Shown: positions 17,219 to 26,200 of the stretch, piece by piece
How the letters are laid out: each line of letters begins with the position of its first letter
How positions within the stretch are numbered: the first letter of the stretch is position 1
Assembly (NCBI GenBank): GCA_013289955.1
Contig: JABCYZ010000012.1
Location: forward strand, 62,001-126,000
Length of the DNA: 64,000 bases
Direction: 5' to 3'
Origin: Acidobacteriota bacterium
GTDB taxonomy: Bacteria > Acidobacteriota > Terriglobia > Acidiferrales > UBA7541
Notes under the pieces: generated by a model
The model's database searches: none
What the model was told of the DNA's origin: nothing
Seen by the model: only the letters and a program-made list of their open reading frames with translations
Translations under genes and position numbers: made by a program

Positions 17219-17989
17219 CTAAAAGAAGAAAAACCGTTTTCGGCGCGGAGTCTGGAATTCATCCGGCAGCTGCGGAACATGCGGAAGGTCGCGTCCCTCG
17301 AATGCGGCCATCGGATTCTCAACAAAAAGTGCCAGGGCCTTTTTTTCTCCAAAGCGTTCCCGCACGAGGTCGAACGCGGGCCGAAGCCTGAGCGGCCGCC
17401 CGCGCGTGTTGTGAGCGTCGCTGGCCACGATGTGAACCAATCCGCCGGCCAGCCAGCGCAGGGAATCCTTTTGCGCCGACGGGCCAAAAACTCCCGTCAG
17501 AGAACCTGCCGTCACTTGTGTAAAGCAACCCAGCCGCACCCATTTCAGAAGCCGCTCTGTCTGCAAACGCAGAATAGCGTTGCGCTCCGGATGGGTGATC
17601 ACCGGCCTGAGCCCCAGAAGTTGAATCTCATGCAGCGTCTGGTCCATGGATGGCGGAATGGAATACTCGTTGAATTCAACGAGCAGGTAATCGCGCTGAT
17701 TTATGCAGAAGCGTCGTGCATCTTCACGCAGGGCGTCGAGGTTTTCAGGATTCAGGTGAAAATCGCAGCCCGTGGCCAGGATGAGCCGGTCGCCAATTTT
17801 CTCCTGCAGCTCCGCCCGCAACGCGCGCACCCTCGGGTAGTCGAAGGAATATTCATTGCTCGAGTGCGGGGTGGCCACAACATGCGTGATTCCGTCCGCA
17901 ATCGCGGCTTCCGCCATCGCCAGCGAAATCTCCATGCTTTCCGGGCCATCGTCGAGTCCCGAAAGGATATGACAATGCACATCGACCAT
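17219..17989 (-). CDS. CpsB/YwqE-type PHP-domain tyrosine-protein phosphatase
   Basis: A 256-residue cytoplasmic metallophosphatase. Starting at ATG 17989 places the PHP motif at the very N-terminus (VDVHCHILSGLDDGP), as in CpsB/CapC; an upstream start at 18049 would add an unlikely leader. Other metal ligands are in ATPHSS, THPERN and VASDAHN. Members dephosphorylate the tyrosine cluster of Wzc/CpsD-type kinases and so tune capsule export. No such kinase is in the window. The C-terminus ends in a basic patch and four Phe. Confidence 0.88.
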   Translation of the reverse strand: MVDVHCHILSGLDDGPESMEISLAMAEAAIADGITHVVATPHSSNEYSFDYPRVRALRAELQEKIGDRLILATGCDFHLNPENLDALREDARRFCINQRDYLLVEFNEYSIPPSMDQTLHEIQLLGLRPVITHPERNAILRLQTERLLKWVRLGCFTQVTAGSLTGVFGPSAQKDSLRWLAGGLVHIVASDAHNTRGRPLRLRPAFDLVRERFGEKKALALFVENPMAAFEGRDLPHVPQLPDEFQTPRRKRFFFF

Positions 17990-18005
17990 GAGCGTCAGAA
18001 ACTCC

Positions 18006-18389
18006 CTAGCGGGCCCAGGCTGACAAGGCCTGCCAAATTCCCAGCACAAACATCAGACCCGCAAACACAATCCTCATCCGCCGCGGCGCCAGACGCTTCG
18101 CCAGCCACCCGCCAAGAATGCCTCCGGCAAAAACTCCGGGAATCAAAAGCAGACCGGTTTGCCAGGAAACGTATCCCGCCTTCGCATAGGCGAAAAATGC
18201 CAGCGCCCCTGTCGGCGGTATGAGCGCAATCAAACTGGTGCCCTGCGCGCGATGTTGCCCGAAAGCAAAAAATAACGCCAAGAACGGGACCAGGAGAGTG
18301 CCACCTCCGATTCCGAATAGCCCGGAAGCGACACCGCAGACGCAAGCCGCCACAAATATGCCAAGGTCGCGCGCTGGGCCGTCAAACAC
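18006..18389 (-). CDS. Half-size TauE/SafE-family membrane protein (second of a pair)
   Basis: A 127-residue, roughly four-helix protein. It carries one TauE/SafE repeat: GLFGIGGGTLLVPFLALFF, then QGTSLIALIPPTGALAFF and GGILGGWLAKRLAPRRMR. Normal TauE/SafE exporters of sulfite and related organic anions are about 250 residues and contain two such repeats. The ATG overlaps the stop of the upstream half-gene by 8 bases, so the two halves are co-translated and probably pair to make the full transporter. Substrate unknown. Confidence 0.82.
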   Translation of the reverse strand: MFDGPARDLGIFVAACVCGVASGLFGIGGGTLLVPFLALFFAFGQHRAQGTSLIALIPPTGALAFFAYAKAGYVSWQTGLLLIPGVFAGGILGGWLAKRLAPRRMRIVFAGLMFVLGIWQALSAWAR

Positions 18390-18789
18390 GAACAGACTCT
18401 CCAGGAGGAGAGGCCGTACTTCGGCCTTCGGCCTGCGGTTTTCGCCACAGTAGCAGCGCAGCCACGATCAGAAAACAACCGAACAGCCCCTTGAGATGGC
18501 GTGAAGCGAGCGGAACGGCAATCAAGCTGCCAAGGTAGCCGCCCGCGAGCATTCCGAGCGCGCACAAAATTCCCGCACGCAAATCAACCTGGCCTTGCTT
18601 CCAATATTCGCGCAAGGCTCCGAGTCCTACGGGCGGCAAAAGGATAAGAAGCGAAGTGCCCTGAGCCAGATGCTGGTCCATGTGCAGCAGATAAACCAGT
18701 GCCGGCACCAGCACCACGCCGCCGCCAATGCCCAACAAGCCCACAAGTACGCCAACAGCGAGTCCAAGCAGCAGGACGATCGGAGTCAT
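18382..18789 (-). CDS. Half-size TauE/SafE-family membrane protein (first of a pair)
   Basis: A 135-residue, four-helix protein from ATG 18789; a longer frame to 18897 would add a charged leader before the first helix, so I prefer the internal ATG. It shows the same repeat as its partner: GLLGIGGGVVLVPALVYLL, QGTSLLILLPPVGLGALR, GGYLGSLIAVPLASRHLKG. It corresponds to the N-terminal half of a usual TauE/SafE transporter. Its Gln/Gly-rich C-terminal tail then overlaps the second half-gene. Confidence 0.82.
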   Translation of the reverse strand: MTPIVLLLGLAVGVLVGLLGIGGGVVLVPALVYLLHMDQHLAQGTSLLILLPPVGLGALREYWKQGQVDLRAGILCALGMLAGGYLGSLIAVPLASRHLKGLFGCFLIVAALLLWRKPQAEGRSTASPPGESVRV

Positions 18790-18912
18790 GGGTGGATGGG
18801 GCTGCGCTTTGCAGCTTCTCTCTCTCCCCAGTGCATCGATACCTATCTTGCCGCGTCTCAGCGCGCCTCGCAACCACTCTTGAACAGGCGGTAACACATC
18901 GTATGACCGTGA

Positions 18913-18941
18913 TTTTTAGTTCTTGTGGAACCTGCTATATT
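18913..18941 (+). promoter_or_regulatory. Probable extended -10 promoter for the UDP-HexNAc dehydrogenase gene
   Basis: TGC-TATATT at 18933-18941 is an extended -10 element. The position 17 bases upstream is only T-rich (TTTTTA). It is 72 bases from the start codon at 19013, which has AGGAGAG about 12 bases before it. Confidence 0.42.
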
Positions 18942-19012
18942 GGGATGTCTTTGTCCAATCGGCCGAATGGCCTGCTTTATTCCCAAAAATGATTAGGAGA
19001 GCGACGTAACTC

Positions 19013-20368
19013 ATGCCAATAGACCGGAAACCCGAATTCTTCAAAGGCGCTCAATTGAAAGTCGCCATCATTGGCTGCGGATATGTGGGTCTGCCGCTGG
19101 CCCTGCGTTTCGCCGAAGCAGGCCACAAAGTCACTGGATTCGACACGGACCCTAACAAGGTATCGATGCTCAATGCCGGCAAGTCCTATATCGAGCACAT
19201 CCCGCAAACCAAGATCCAGCAGTTCGTCAACTCCAAGCACTTTAGCGCCACTACGGATTTCGCGCGCATCAAGGAAGCCGACGCCATCATTATCTGCGTG
19301 CCGACGCCGCTGGATGAACGGCGCGAGCCGGACCTCTCCTATGTCGAACAGACCGCGATTTCCATTTATCCCCATCTGCAGAGGGGCCAGCTCGTTGTCC
19401 TTGAATCGACGACCTATCCCGGCACTACGGAAGAACTCGTCCTTCCCATTCTTGAAAAGAGCGGCCTGCACTGCCCCATCGCTGCCGGCCCGGAGAATGA
19501 GAATGTTTCTTGCGATTTCTTTCTCGCCTTCTCACCCGAACGCGAAGATCCCGGCAACAAGCAGTTTGGTCTGGCGCAGATTCCCAAGGTCGTCGGCGGC
19601 GTAAATCCGCCGAGCGGACGCGCCGCGCAATCGATCTATGCGCAGGTTGTGGCGCGCGTCGTGCCGGTTAGCTCCACGCGAGCCGCGGAAATGGCCAAGC
19701 TCCTTGAAAACATCTTCCGATGCGTCAACATCGCGCTGGTCAACGAACTGAAAATGCTTAGCCTGCGCATGGGAATCGACATCTGGGAAGTGATTGACGC
19801 GGCCGCCACAAAGCCGTTCGGGTTTATGCCTTTCTACCCTGGACCCGGCCTCGGCGGACACTGCATTCCGGTGGATCCGTATTATCTTTCCTGGAAGGCG
19901 CGCGAGTTCGACTTCTCCACGCGCTTCATCGAGCTGGCCGGCGAAGTCAATACCGCCATGCCCTATCACGTCGTGGACGCCATTGCCACGGCTCTCAACG
20001 ACCATAAGAAGAGCCTCAAAGGATCGAAGCTGCTGATTCTCGGCGTGGCGTACAAAAAGGACGTCGACGACCTGCGCGAATCTCCCACGCTCAAGATCAT
20101 GCAATTGCTTCAGCAGCGCGGCGCGAACCTCGAATACAACGACCCCTATTTCCCTCAGCTTCACAAAATGCGCCACTACAACTACGAAAACATGAAGTCC
20201 GTCCCGCTGAATGCGCAAACTCTCGGAAGCTATGACGGAGTCATCATTGCGACGGATCACTCGAGCTACGATTACGTAGCCATCGTCGATGCCGCCAAAC
20301 TGGTAGTAGACACGCGCAACGCCACGCGCCGCGTCATGCGCCATCGCGACAGAATCGTGCTCTGCTAG
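19013..20368 (+). CDS. UDP-N-acetylhexosamine 6-dehydrogenase (WbpA/WbpO/TviB type)
   Basis: A 451-residue nucleotide-sugar dehydrogenase. It has the NAD fold KVAIIGCGYVGLPLA, CVPTPL, ESTTYPGTTEE, and PGPGLGGHCIPVDPYYLSWKA with the catalytic Cys284. The GGHCIPVDPxYLSW form marks the UDP-HexNAc dehydrogenases, distinct from the GFGGxCFPKD form of UDP-glucose dehydrogenase found at 14.1 kb. The product should be UDP-GlcNAcA or UDP-GalNAcA. With the WbpP-like epimerase at 22.1 kb, the UDP-GalNAcA route of Pseudomonas O6 and Vi antigen is possible. The gmhA-like gene follows after 6 bases. Confidence 0.9.
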   Translation: MPIDRKPEFFKGAQLKVAIIGCGYVGLPLALRFAEAGHKVTGFDTDPNKVSMLNAGKSYIEHIPQTKIQQFVNSKHFSATTDFARIKEADAIIICVPTPLDERREPDLSYVEQTAISIYPHLQRGQLVVLESTTYPGTTEELVLPILEKSGLHCPIAAGPENENVSCDFFLAFSPEREDPGNKQFGLAQIPKVVGGVNPPSGRAAQSIYAQVVARVVPVSSTRAAEMAKLLENIFRCVNIALVNELKMLSLRMGIDIWEVIDAAATKPFGFMPFYPGPGLGGHCIPVDPYYLSWKAREFDFSTRFIELAGEVNTAMPYHVVDAIATALNDHKKSLKGSKLLILGVAYKKDVDDLRESPTLKIMQLLQQRGANLEYNDPYFPQLHKMRHYNYENMKSVPLNAQTLGSYDGVIIATDHSSYDYVAIVDAAKLVVDTRNATRRVMRHRDRIVLC

Positions 20369-20374
20369 GCGCCG

Positions 20375-20953
20375 ATGGGCTCATCCGCCGAAGAAATCCG
20401 ACGCCAGCTCGAGGAGAGCGCTCGCGTAAAGCGCAGCTTTTCCGATGAACTGATCGGGCGCATCGGCCAATTTGCTGAAAAAAGCGCGGCCTCGCTGCGC
20501 GATGGCGGAAAAGTCCTTTTCTTCGGAAATGGAGGAAGCGCCGCCGACGCCTTGCACCTGGCGGCCGAACTTGTCGTGAGGCTGCGTTCGGACCGGCGCG
20601 GTCTCGCGGCGCTGGCGCTGACTACGAATCCCTCTGTGCTCACCGCGGCCGGCAACGACTATGGCTTCGAGCGCATCTTCTCCCGCCAGATCGAATCGCT
20701 CGTCGTTCCCCAGGACGTTCTGGTTGCTCTCTCGACGAGCGGTAAAAGCCCAAACATCGTGCGCGGGGTGGAAGCCGGCCGGACACGCGGCGCTTACCTT
20801 GTCGCGTTCACGGGAGAAACCGGTGGCGCGCTGGCCGGCAAGGTGGATCTTCTGCTCAATGTGCCCTCAGAAGATCCTCAACGAATCCAGGAAGCCCATA
20901 TCACGATCGGCCACATCGCCTGCGCGCTGATAGAACAGTTGGCCACAGCATAG
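20375..20953 (+). CDS. gmhA: SIS-domain phosphosugar isomerase, GmhA-like
   Basis: A 192-residue protein of the sedoheptulose-7-phosphate isomerase group, the first step to ADP-heptose for LPS core or other glycans. It shows FFGNGGSAADALHLAAELV, TTNPSVLTAAGNDYGFERIFSRQ, STSGKSPN and the C-terminal EAHITIGHIACALIE with the conserved His. Length matches GmhA. It sits directly behind the UDP-HexNAc dehydrogenase. DiaA-like SIS proteins look similar, so GmhA is the better but not certain call. Confidence 0.82.
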   Translation: MGSSAEEIRRQLEESARVKRSFSDELIGRIGQFAEKSAASLRDGGKVLFFGNGGSAADALHLAAELVVRLRSDRRGLAALALTTNPSVLTAAGNDYGFERIFSRQIESLVVPQDVLVALSTSGKSPNIVRGVEAGRTRGAYLVAFTGETGGALAGKVDLLLNVPSEDPQRIQEAHITIGHIACALIEQLATA

Positions 20954-21029
20954 CGCCCCGCCGCCGCGCTCCTTCTTCCCTGCTTTGCTTTGGGGGACTG
21001 TCTGCTCCCTCCCGCAAAAGAGCGGACTT

Positions 21030-21920
21030 CTACTTCGCGTACACCAGCTGCACCTGTGCGGTCGCGAACGGCATAATCGCTTCCAGCAGCACGGGAGTGC
21101 GCGGCGCATTGTTCGCAAAATAAATAGTGAAGTGGGCGTCCTTCATCTCCTGCCCGTTCTCGAATACACGGATCTCGATCTTCGAGGCTTTATAGCTTCC
21201 GGCAGGGACCGTGACCGCCTCGGCCGCGCTGACGAGCCTGGCCCTGACGTCGTACAATTTGTGCCCATCGTAGACCGGACTTCGCACTTCCGCGGTCCCC
21301 GTCCAGTCCACGTTTCGCAAAAACTGCATCATCCCGAGCGGGTCTCGCGTGCCAGGCAGAACGCGCGTCTCGGTGGCATCCGGAGGCGCCGGCTCTTTCC
21401 CCGTGGCCGTCATGCGCTGCACGGAATCCACTTTTTGCCCACGTTCACTCAAATGCATTTCGTACTGCAGGCTGGTCATCGTCGCGGCATCGCTGTAGGA
21501 ATCAAACCGGTCGTCCAGCTCGAAGACCATCCGCAGCGGGCTTTCCGTGTGCGCAAAAGCCTGCAGATGCCACGCGTTCTTTCCGAAAAAGTCCTTGTGT
21601 TCGCCCACCTGCAATTTCAGATTGGCCACATTTGTCAGGCTCGAGACATTCGCCGTGTATTCGAGCACTTCTCCCCTTCGCAAAGGCAGCCCGGGATCTC
21701 GAGCGGGCTCGGCATTCTTGTCAGAGGTCCCTGCCGGTGTGGTGCTGCTCGGCGCGACGGCTGGCAGGTCCGTCGACGGGGCGCTCCCCGAGTCCGAGGC
21801 CCGCGCGGAAGCCCAGGCGCGCGCCAGTTCCGCGTTCCGTTCCCGTACCCAGTAGTAGCCGAGGAGGGCGCATCCGAGCGCCAGCAGGCCGGCAACGCCA
21901 ATGACTTTTCGGTAGCTCAT
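21030..21920 (-). CDS. DUF3108-domain exported protein
   Basis: A 296-residue protein from ATG 21920 with an N-terminal hydrophobic anchor (residues 7-23). A Pro/Ser/Ala-rich linker then leads to a DUF3108-like beta domain from about residue 80: GEVLEYTANVSSL, then FELDDRFDSYSD, VPAGSYKASKIEIRVFENG and HFTIYFANNAPRTPV. DUF3108 proteins are periplasmic, lipid-barrel-like proteins of unknown function, often found near envelope genes. It lies inside the glycan cluster but on the opposite strand, divergent from the epimerase gene. Confidence 0.7.
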   Translation of the reverse strand: MSYRKVIGVAGLLALGCALLGYYWVRERNAELARAWASARASDSGSAPSTDLPAVAPSSTTPAGTSDKNAEPARDPGLPLRRGEVLEYTANVSSLTNVANLKLQVGEHKDFFGKNAWHLQAFAHTESPLRMVFELDDRFDSYSDAATMTSLQYEMHLSERGQKVDSVQRMTATGKEPAPPDATETRVLPGTRDPLGMMQFLRNVDWTGTAEVRSPVYDGHKLYDVRARLVSAAEAVTVPAGSYKASKIEIRVFENGQEMKDAHFTIYFANNAPRTPVLLEAIMPFATAQVQLVYAK

Positions 21921-21953
21921 GCTCTTTGTGTGACCTGGCGCGGAAACAGTGCC

Positions 21954-21980
21954 TTGCCTTTTCTCCTTCCGTCGTACAAT
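21954..21980 (+). promoter_or_regulatory. Possible promoter of the WbpP-like epimerase gene
   Basis: TACAAT at 21975-21980 is a good -10 box; TTGCCT lies 15 bases upstream, a short spacer. A leader of about 150 bases would follow before the ATG at 22136. Confidence 0.33.
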
Positions 21981-22135
21981 ACGAACTCGTCCGCGATAGC
22001 CCGGCAAAGTTCCGCCGGACGCTACCCAGGACTCTGAGGTTACCAAAACGCGAGGCCTGCGTCTTCGCCGGCGCCGCGTCCATGCCGGGATGGCCTTCCG
22101 CCGTTCTCGGACCTCGATCGAGGAGGAATTCCTGA

Positions 22136-23095
22136 ATGCGCTACCTCGTCACGGGCGGCGCCGGATTTATCGGCTCGAACACAGTAGACGAACTCGTACG
22201 GCGCGGCCACAGCGTGGTTGTGCTCGACGATCTATCTTCCGGCAAAGAAGACAACCTTGCCGAAATCCGCAACAAAATCACTTTCATGAAGGGCAGCATC
22301 ACGGACATCGAAGTGGTCCGCAAGGCCATGCACGAAGCCGAATTCGTGCTGCACCTCGCCGCTCGGACGTCGGTGCCGCGCTCCGTCAAGGATCCCATCG
22401 AAACCAATAGGATCAACATCGATGGGACATTAAACGTCCTCGTCGCGGCCCGCGACGCCAAAGTGAAGCGCGTGGTTTTCGCCGCTTCTTCTTCCGCCTA
22501 CGGCGAGACGCCTACTTTGCCCAAAGTAGAAACCATGCCTCCGGCGCCAATCTCTCCCTACGGCGTCACCAAATTTGTCGGCGAGCTTTACGCGCAAACG
22601 TTTGGCCGTTGTTATGGCCTCGAAAATGTATCCCTGCGCTACTTCAACATTTTCGGCCCTCGCCAGGATCCCGGCTCGCCGTATTCCGGCGTGTTGGCGA
22701 AATTCTGCATGTGCTTTCTCGAAGAGACGCAACCCGTCATGTTTGGCGACGGCGAACAGTCCCGGGACTTCACTTTTGTCGAAAACGCCGTCCAGGCCAA
22801 CCTTCTCGCCTGCGAGGCCCCGAACGTTTCCGGCAAGACGTTCAACGTCGGTACCGGCGGCCGCTTTACGCTGAACCAAACCGTCGAGTTGCTCGCAAAG
22901 ATCTCTGGCAAGAAGCTGGAACCAAAGTACGAACCGCCGCGCGACGGAGACATTCGCGATTCCCAGGCCGATATTACCCAGGCGCGCGCATATCTCGGCT
23001 ACGATCCACCAGTCAGCTTTGAGGAAGGCTTGGCCCGCACCTTCGATTGGTACCGTTCAAGCCAGACCAAACCGGAAGAGAAACCCAAAGAGTAA
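22136..23095 (+). CDS. NAD-dependent UDP-HexNAc/UDP-glucose 4-epimerase, WbpP-like
   Basis: A 319-residue extended SDR with a very strong ribosome-binding site (AGGAGG at 22121-22126). Landmarks are TGGAGFIGSN, HLAARTSVPRSVKDP, AASSSAYGET, the catalytic Y-GVT-K in SPYGVTKF, and RYFNIFGPRQDPGSPYSGV. The QDP segment is typical of WbpP/Gne-type epimerases acting on UDP-GlcNAc, and also occurs in some GalE. It would supply UDP-GalNAc or its uronic acid together with the dehydrogenase at 19.0 kb. A textbook terminator follows, marking the end of the glycan cluster. Confidence 0.87.
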   Translation: MRYLVTGGAGFIGSNTVDELVRRGHSVVVLDDLSSGKEDNLAEIRNKITFMKGSITDIEVVRKAMHEAEFVLHLAARTSVPRSVKDPIETNRINIDGTLNVLVAARDAKVKRVVFAASSSAYGETPTLPKVETMPPAPISPYGVTKFVGELYAQTFGRCYGLENVSLRYFNIFGPRQDPGSPYSGVLAKFCMCFLEETQPVMFGDGEQSRDFTFVENAVQANLLACEAPNVSGKTFNVGTGGRFTLNQTVELLAKISGKKLEPKYEPPRDGDIRDSQADITQARAYLGYDPPVSFEEGLARTFDWYRSSQTKPEEKPKE

Positions 23096-23115
23096 GCGGT
23101 CGCCGTAACACCCTG

Positions 23116-23148
23116 GGGGGCACGATACATCGTGCCCCCTTTCTTTTT
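23116..23148 (+). terminator. Rho-independent terminator after the epimerase gene
   Basis: GGGGGCACG and CGTGCCCCC (23116-23139) form a 9-bp stem, extendable to 11 bp, followed by TTTCTTTTT. It starts 21 bases after the stop codon at 23095. Confidence 0.9.
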
Positions 23149-23203
23149 CCGCTTCCACTTCGAGGGGCGCGGCATGCGGCGCCCTATCCTCGAGCCCGGC
23201 TCG

Positions 23204-26200
23204 CTACGGATTCACCGTCTTCCCGTAACTCAGCGGCTCTCCAGCTTTTGGCTTATCAAAATTCCAGAAATACAGCGGCTCGAGCTTCTTCTGCTCCGGC
23301 CAGACCTGATCGAGCGTATCGCCTTCAAATAGTTCGCCGTTTTTCATAACCCAGTGGATCGTATTCGTATTGTGAATATCGTCCAGCGGGTTCTTATCCA
23401 AAATCACCAAATCGGCCAGTTTGCCCGCCTCGATCGAACCGAGATCCTCGGGCCGCCCGACAATTCTTGACCCATTCACCGTCGCGCACCGCAGCACCTC
23501 GAGCGGCGTCATTCCTCCGCTCGCCAGCATCCACATCTCCCAGTGATAGCCGAGCCCCTGCAGCTGCCCGTGGCTGCCCACTCCGACAAGCCCGCCGGCC
23601 CTTAAAAGTTTCGCCATCTGCGCCGAAAGCCTTGGAAATGCGTATTCGTCCTGGCGGAACCAGTCCGGCCGCCGGTTCGTTTTTTCATCGATGAGGTTGT
23701 GCGGTGTGAAATGGTTGAGCTTCGGATTGTCGTGCACGTTGGTGTTCTCGAACCAGTATTCCTGGCCAAAGGGGCCGCCGTAATTCACGATCAAAGTCGG
23801 CGTTTCGGAAATTCCCGACTGCGCAAACATTTCTAACACGTCCTTGAAAAGAGGCGTGATGGGAAGGGTGTGCTCGTTCCCGTGGAAACCGTCGATGACA
23901 TGCGTCAGGTTCAGCTTCAGGTCCAGCGCGCCTTCTGTCGTCGGCATCATTTCCAGTTCTTTCGACGCTTCCACCATGAATTGCCGCTGCTTGCGGTTGC
24001 CGACGACGTAGCTCTTGATGTTGTGCGTGCCGTAGTATTTTCTGTATTTCGTCAGCACGCCCTTCACTTCTTCCATCGACTGAAAATTGTTATCGGAAAA
24101 AACGCCGGGCCCCGTCGAAAACGCCCGCAATCCAAGTATGTCGCCGCTGTCCACCAGATCCTGGTAAGCAAACATGTCGTTCGTGCCTGTTTGCACGTCG
24201 AGTCCGGCAGTAACGCCGTAGGCCAGGTTCGCCAAAAAGGCCCAGTTTTGCGTGTCGAGAATTCCCCGCCGGATTTCCGTCCAGTGCGCATGGGTGTCTA
24301 CAAAGCCCGGCACGATGGTCTTCCCGGCAACGTCGAACACTTTGGCGCCCGCGGGCACAGCGCCCTTCGGTCCCACGCTCTTGATACGGTTATTTTCGAT
24401 CACGATGTCGGCGTTCTTCAGGACCTCGTCGCCTTTCATCGTCACCACTGTCGCGCCCCGCAACACTATGTTGCCCTTGGGAGTCTTCCGCGGAACCTCG
24501 AGAACAACGGCGATCTCCTGAACGTTCTTGTTCTCTTCCTTCAGCTTCTTTTCTTCCTTTTTCTCGTCCTTCTTTTCGTCCTTGCTGGCATCCGCCGTTT
24601 GGGTTCCGGCGTCTTTTTTCTCATCCTTCTTCTCGTCTTCCTTCTTTTCGTCTTTGGGCGGCTCGAACGAGATAGCGCTGAGCGGCTCCCGAAACAAGCT
24701 GGCCCCGACGGCCCACGTGATGGTCTTCCCGTCATCGGCCCAATTGAAATAATCCGCGCCGATGTCGGTCAGCCGCTTCACGGGCACAGACGGCGACGTG
24801 ACCAAAACCGTCGGCGCCTCGCCCCCCACGACTGGCACGGCAGTCACATAGAGCTGGTTCATCACCTGAGCCAGCACCCAGTTTCCGTCAGGACTTATTT
24901 TTACATCGTCCGCAGGAACGGGTTCCTCCGCGGCAAAACTACCCTGCCCTTTTACCTGAACGTGCATCCGGCGATCCGTGCCGTCAAACCGCAGCGAGAC
25001 AAGCCCCTGCGGGGTGTAAATGTAAATTCTTTCTTTATCGTGCGTGAAGTGCGGCGAGCCTGCGCCGCGCGCCGGCAAAATCAAATTCGCGTCGCCGCCG
25101 CCTGCGGGAATCCAAATGAGGTCGGCGTTGCGGGTCTGCCCGGAATCGAATTCCTGGTTCTCGCGGTCATAGGCGTTTCCGCGCAATGCCACGATCCTGG
25201 TACCGTCCGGCGACCAAACCGGATTGCTATACAACGCCGCCGGCTTCGACAACTGCTGCGGCGTTCCGCCCGCAGCCGTTATCTTCCAGAGCTGTCCGCC
25301 TTCGTTCGACCAGGTCACGTAACTGATAAATTTTCCGTCCGGTGACCACGCGGGCTGAAACTCGTGCGCATTTCCGCTCGTCAACCGCCGGGGCTTGCCA
25401 TCGGGAAGATCCATGACGTAGAGATGCGTCATCGCCGAAAAAACCATCCGCTTGCCGTCCGGCGATTCCGCCGGCCCCTGGATCAGCCGCACCTTCACCG
25501 GGCCTTGCTCCACTCTCTGCGGAAAATCCAGCTTCGGTCCGAGGTCTTGCGACACCTGCGCCGTGAACGGAATCACGCTCTCCGCGCCTGTCCGGATGTT
25601 CAGCCGCCGGATTTTGCCGTCCTGGTTGTAGACGATTTCCTTGCCGTCCGGAAGAAAGGCGTAACCCGGAAAAAGATCGCGCGTGAAGCGGGACTCCTGG
25701 TCGTCGCGCGTGATCGGATAACGCACCCACCGGTCTTCACCGGTTTCCAAATTCCGCAAACGCAGGCCGCTTTCCGTCTCGTATCTCGTCACGTAGAGAA
25801 GCTGCGTGCCGTCCGGCGAAAGCGCCGGCCGAAAACTGCTCTCCGCCTGCTCGAACAAAACATCCTCGTCGCCGGTCTTGCGGTCTCGCCGCGCAATTTG
25901 CCAGAGCGGAAACTGCGCGTTGTATTCGAATCCGCCATTCCGCTTCGCATAGTAAAGATACTTGCCGTCCGGAGAAGCCACGACCCCAATGGCATTCCCT
26001 CGTTCGCGGCGCGGCGTCGCGGGTGTCGCCTTTGCTTTGGTGACTTGCACTCCGGTTCCGCCGTCCACGTGGTACATCCAGATTTCAAACGTCGTGATCC
26101 CGAACCCGGCCTTCGAGACAAAAATATAGCTCCCGTCAGGCGACCAGCTCGGCGAAGCAAACTCGTTGTTGGGATCTTTCGAGACCTGCTTCGCTCCGCT

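Noticed and set aside
17177..18223. 348-codon plus-strand open frame opposite the CpsB-type gene
   Set aside because: It is antisense to a gene with complete PHP motifs, is rich in Arg, Pro and Gln, and shows no domain; long antisense frames are expected in GC-rich DNA.
23870..25345. 491-codon plus-strand frame
   Set aside because: Antisense to the amidohydrolase fusion; composition is a mirror of the Lys-rich linker and propeller codons.
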